From: Congeria kusceri
Taxonomy: Eukaryota; Mollusca; Bivalvia; Myida; Dreissenidae
NCBI GenBank assembly: GCA_027627225.1
Contig: CM051028.1
Coordinates: 13,912,201-13,976,200 of the forward strand
Direction: 5' to 3'
Length of the DNA: 64,000 bases
Of the stretch, positions 60,488 to 64,000 are shown piece by piece. The first letter of the stretch is position 1, and every line of letters begins with the position of its first letter. The notes beneath the pieces are model-generated. The model was not told the origin of the DNA and searched no databases. It saw nothing but the letters and a program-made list of their open reading frames with translations. The position numbers and the translations under genes were made by a program.

Positions 60488-63054
60488 CAGGCGCGTAGCT
60501 GGACCGAAATTTAGTTTACGCACTCGCGAAGGGGGGTCCGGGGGTATCCTCCCCCTGGAAATTTTAGGGAGCTATATGCTGTCAGATGCATTTGAAAGTG
60601 TTTTTTCATTGAAATTTTAAAGAAATGTTCATCAACTGAATGTGTATTTCTTATTTTATTTAGATTATTATTTACATATAGAACATTTTCAAAATGATGC
60701 ATGCACGCATGATTTCATTCCTTATCTTAGTAACCTTACGTTTGAAGCCTCCTAAATGTGTATCACTGCTTAATGTGTTATACTCGGATTGAGTTGAACG
60801 TCGCATATCGTAAGCTCTACAAGGTGCATGTTGTTAGTGGTAATACACAACATTTATATGGATCCGTCTGTCATCCAGATGTCATGACAATGACATCTAT
60901 AAAAACAATAAGTCACTATGAGTGTAGGTTAATATCAACACATTGTACTTAGTTTCAACTCTGTGTATACAAACATGTTTTATAATATTGACATAAAGGA
61001 ATAGTGTAAATTGCACACATGTACATGCTTACACACGAAATATTAGAGCTACTCTGCGTTCCTTTCTCCTGGCAAATACATCAATCATCGTATCGACGTC
61101 AACAGTACGTGCTCGGTGAATGTTCATTACAGCCAGACCTGAGAGTCGACATCGTTGACCGGATGTAAGTTTTGACGCGTCGCAAGGATCGTTCTGCCGT
61201 TGCAGTAGAAACTGGCATGCATAAGAGTATGTGAAGGCACGTTGCGACATTGGGGTATAGTTCCGGGTTTATTTCTGCCAATGTGTCACCTATGGTTTCA
61301 TGTTGTGGTTTATTTTCGAGGCATCTTACTTTCCAACAGCTCAGTTCTCTTTCAAATTCCTCCAAAGTTGGTGCAGGTACATCACGTTCGTACGTTGTGT
61401 ACAGTGACTGAATGGCAGTAGCGTTCAGATTCCGAGTTTGACTAGGAATGATATACTGTGCATTAAATCTGTCTCCATCTTTAATAAGCCGAGCTGATAG
61501 TTCGGACAACAGGTGATCGACAAACGGCAGATACATGTTGCGCCGCCAACACTCAGAATCTGATTCTGCAGGCACGTTTTGCCTGCGTTGTTGTCGACCA
61601 CTGCAAACTCTCGGTCGTGATGGTGAAACGCCCACTGTATTAGCCATATAAAGAGATTTCTCGTAGAGAGATTCTCACACGGCCATATACATCCGCTCTG
61701 ACTCAACCTGGCGTGCAACTGTTCGGGCTTCTTTCACGGCTTCAACAAGATCGCAGTTCTTTGTCTGCAACAGGGTAGATAAATTAACCAGACCAGATAA
61801 AACGTGTTCTACAGCTACCAAACCGACGATAAAGCCAAGCTGTGTGATTGCCGCTTTAAATGCACCGGCCTTCGTGTCACCAAAATTCAGATTTAAATGT
61901 TCTAAGCTGTCCACAACAGCTGTGTAAGAACATTTGAATGTGTTAAGGGCGTCAGCTCTAGATGCCCATCTTGTTTCACACAGAGATTTCAGTTTGGCGC
62001 GATTCTCCTTCTCCGCTTTACATTCTGTATTATTTGCAAGAGTTACTTGAAATAGAAGCAGCCGTTCTCCCGAATTACTGAATAGAGATGCCACTTCATT
62101 GACAGTGATCATGACGTTGTGTGCGAGTGGTTCTTCGGAGGCATGCACTATTAATAAGTTCAAGCAAAGTGCCTTGCAATGAGTGTCAATAGCATCAGGT
62201 ATCACTTGTCTTATCTTTGCTGGTACACCCCGGAATTTTCCTGACATGTTCGATGCACCGTCGTAACCTTGTCCTCTCATTGTCTCGATGTTAACCCCGG
62301 AACGTTTCAAGTTTGATAGAAAGGCCTCGGATAGAGCCTCGCCAATTGTAGATTCACATTCCGCAAATGTAATAAAATCTTCTCGCACTGTTTTGGTGGA
62401 ATGGTCAAAGTACCTGAGACACAATGAGATTTGTTCTTGTGTCGATATATCTGTTGTTTCATCAGCCATGAACCCAAAGTATGGAGCTTGGTTGCATTTG
62501 AGAACAATATCTTCTCGCATTTGATCCCCGCTTATTGAAATCAATTCGTTTTGAATTTCGGCGGATGTGCTTTTGGTGTTTGGGTCACCGTTCTCCAAGT
62601 GATTACGAAGCACAAGGTTGTACTTGGTTTGATATTCCAACAGAGCTTGAAAGTTGCTCTCTTTGTCGTCATGGCTACGTAGTGCTAGATTCTGACGTCC
62701 ACACAGCACTATCGCATCTACTGTCCGTCGAAGAATTTATCTATTTTTGACCGTAAGAAGAGGACACGCACTGTTCCATGTCCTTCATTGTTCCTAACAT
62801 AATGGAAGCAAAGTTATCAGCCGCTTCTAGAGAGCTTCTATGGCCACTCCAAGTCTTGTGGGCGTCGATCACCTTCCCAATATTGCTCGGATATGTTGCC
62901 GGTTTCGAGACCAATGATGTATTCTCGTAACTAAATAGACGGCATGGTGCGCAGTAAACACCTCCATCAGACTTCGAGTACCGAAGCCAGTTGTTATTTA
63001 CGAACCAATGACACTGAAGCTTGCGGAACTTTCCGTTGATGAACCTGTGAATAG
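60488..63054 (-). mobile_element. hAT transposon, partial in view
   Basis: The left terminus is probably at 60488 (CAGGCGCGTAGCTGGACCGA), resembling the CAGGGGCGTAGC ends of hAT elements with DUF4371-type transposases. A matching right end was not found before the window ends, so the element may continue past 64000 or be truncated. It holds the transposase pseudogene at 61029-63044. Confidence 0.6.
61029..63044 (-). pseudogene. hAT-family transposase (TTF finger, DUF4371, hAT dimerisation domain), few lesions
   Basis: Reading down the minus strand from an acceptor CACAG|GTTC at 63045: a TTF-type zinc finger (FRKLQCHWFVNNNWLRYSKS, VYCAPCRLF), a frame break with stops near 62725-62755, then an open stretch of over 340 codons (61675-62709) with LCGRQNLALRSHDD, FGFMADETTDISTQEQISLC, MRGQGYDGASNMSGKFRGVP and CETRWASRADAL. 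One in-frame TGA at 61675-61677 follows, and the same frame resumes with ESLYEKSLYMANTVGVSPSR to PVSTATAERSLRRVKTYIRS. After another frameshift the tail reads RLSGLAVMNIHRARTVDVDT to TAA at 61029. This is the ZMYM1-like/DUF4371 group of hAT transposases. Two or three stops and two frameshifts make it inactive but young. Any first exon lies upstream. Confidence 0.85.
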
Positions 63055-63310
63055 AAGTTTAAATTGTTAAATCTTTTTTAATGATAAAAACATACATATT
63101 AATGTTTACTGTTATACATACATTCAAAACATGTATACGATTAGGCATATTTACCTTTAAACAACCAACAACATGAACAGTCAACATAATAAATGGATGC
63201 TGTTTTATTTTTTACTATTTTTTATAATGCTATAAACATTTTAGTGCATACGTGTTTATGAAAAAAATATGAATATAGCCATAAATGGAAATGTTAAATA
63301 ATTTGAAAAA

Positions 63311-63380
63311 ATGAATGAGATTCGAACCCACGATCCTCTGCTCCGTAAGCGTACTCCCGAACCATTACACCACGGACACT
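63311..63380 (-). other. tRNA-like sequence (Arg-like), degenerate
   Basis: Minus strand: GTCCGTGGTGTAATGGTTCG (A-box region), a CTTACGG anticodon-loop-like stretch and GTGGGTTCGAATCTC (B box). No SINE body recognised around it; the T stem is imperfect. Likely a tRNA pseudogene or SINE head. Confidence 0.5.
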
Positions 63381-63399
63381 GACTGTTAACAAGCCGGAC

Positions 63400-64000
63400 C
63401 ATAATCAATATTTATAGCTGTAACTAGTATGATCTTTATTCTTGAGAACCTTTTCTTTTACTACTCAATTTAATGTTTGCAAACAAATAACTTAAATAAC
63501 CATAAAATAGCAACAAATTGTCACAAAGGAACAAACACAACTACTGTACCGTGTGCATTTTTTAAAACTGCATTGAGCAGATCTTCGCAATGGACGCATC
63601 TAGACTTGTAGATCTATTTTCATAATAAAAACATAACCTTCTGGGAAAATCGTACTGTTGCACAGTTTCCCATTTACTGGTAAGGATGCTAATCTTCGCA
63701 TGATCGTCAGATACATTTTCCGCGAATGGTCTGGATAAGGTGGATCCATCGAACGTGCATACGACGCCATTGTTGATTTTTGAAAAATCCGCGGTATAAA
63801 CAAAAGGGAGAGCAACATGGTGTACTTTCTGACAGATAGATTATCTCCCATGAATTAATAGATTAAAACGACGAAATCACAACTCAAATACAATTAGAAA
63901 GTGGATCTAGATATCTGTTAATCTGCTACAGAACTGCCGATATAAAATTTTATGCAAACACAATTTTAAACGATCTGTTTAGTATGTATTTCCTCCTATT
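63400..64000. other. No supported gene
   Basis: An 83-codon minus-strand frame at 63600-63851 has no recognisable motif. It could be upstream sequence of the hAT element, but nothing proves it. Confidence 0.35.

Overview
The window is animal nuclear DNA: AT-rich, intron-rich, and crowded with dispersed repeats, tRNA-derived SINEs, inverted-repeat elements and tandem arrays. The repeat types (a V-SINE-like tail, an 'ATGCCCC' dispersed repeat and a strongly palindromic ~260 bp element) and an acetylcholine-binding-protein-like gene point to a mollusc, most likely a bivalve. The palindromic element resembles one I associate with Dreissena mussels; that is recollection, not a search result.

Layout. 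0.5-3.0 kb (+): the last three coding exons of the TFIIA large-subunit gene (GTF2A1), with an intron array built from copies of the exon end and its splice donor. 3-13 kb: dispersed repeats, SINEs and palindromic elements. 13.4-14.0 kb (-): the last exon of a SAM-methyltransferase pseudogene; a second, intron-containing pseudogene copy lies at 39.9-41.5 kb (+). 15-32 kb: no recognisable gene; long elements with internal repeats, several minisatellites, TIR elements carrying a tRNA-like core, and one compact hairpin at 31.7 kb. 33.36-37.27 kb (+): an apparently complete five-exon gene for a 233-residue secreted protein. It is a nicotinic-receptor ligand-binding domain with signal peptide and vicinal cysteines, and it stops before the first membrane helix, so it looks like an acetylcholine-binding protein. 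37.3-38.3 kb: three elements nested inside each other. 42.9-48.9 kb: a tandem segmental duplication (a third, inverted copy is at 28.4-30.2 kb), in one copy of which a 47 bp unit has grown into a ~1.2 kb satellite. 49.65-54.5 kb (-): a broken tyrosine-recombinase (Ngaro/PAT-type) retroelement with split direct repeats. 57.84-58.12 kb (+): the first exon (signal peptide plus LRRNT) of a leucine-rich-repeat protein. 60.5-63.05 kb (-): a hAT transposase pseudogene with few lesions.

The host genes show no evident functional link. The recurring theme is local duplication: at the GTF2A1 splice donor, at the AChBP-like exon 2 acceptor and in the 47 bp satellite, the single-copy ancestor of a tandem array can still be identified. 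The most notable object is the AChBP-like gene, assembled from five short exons with consistent splice phases.
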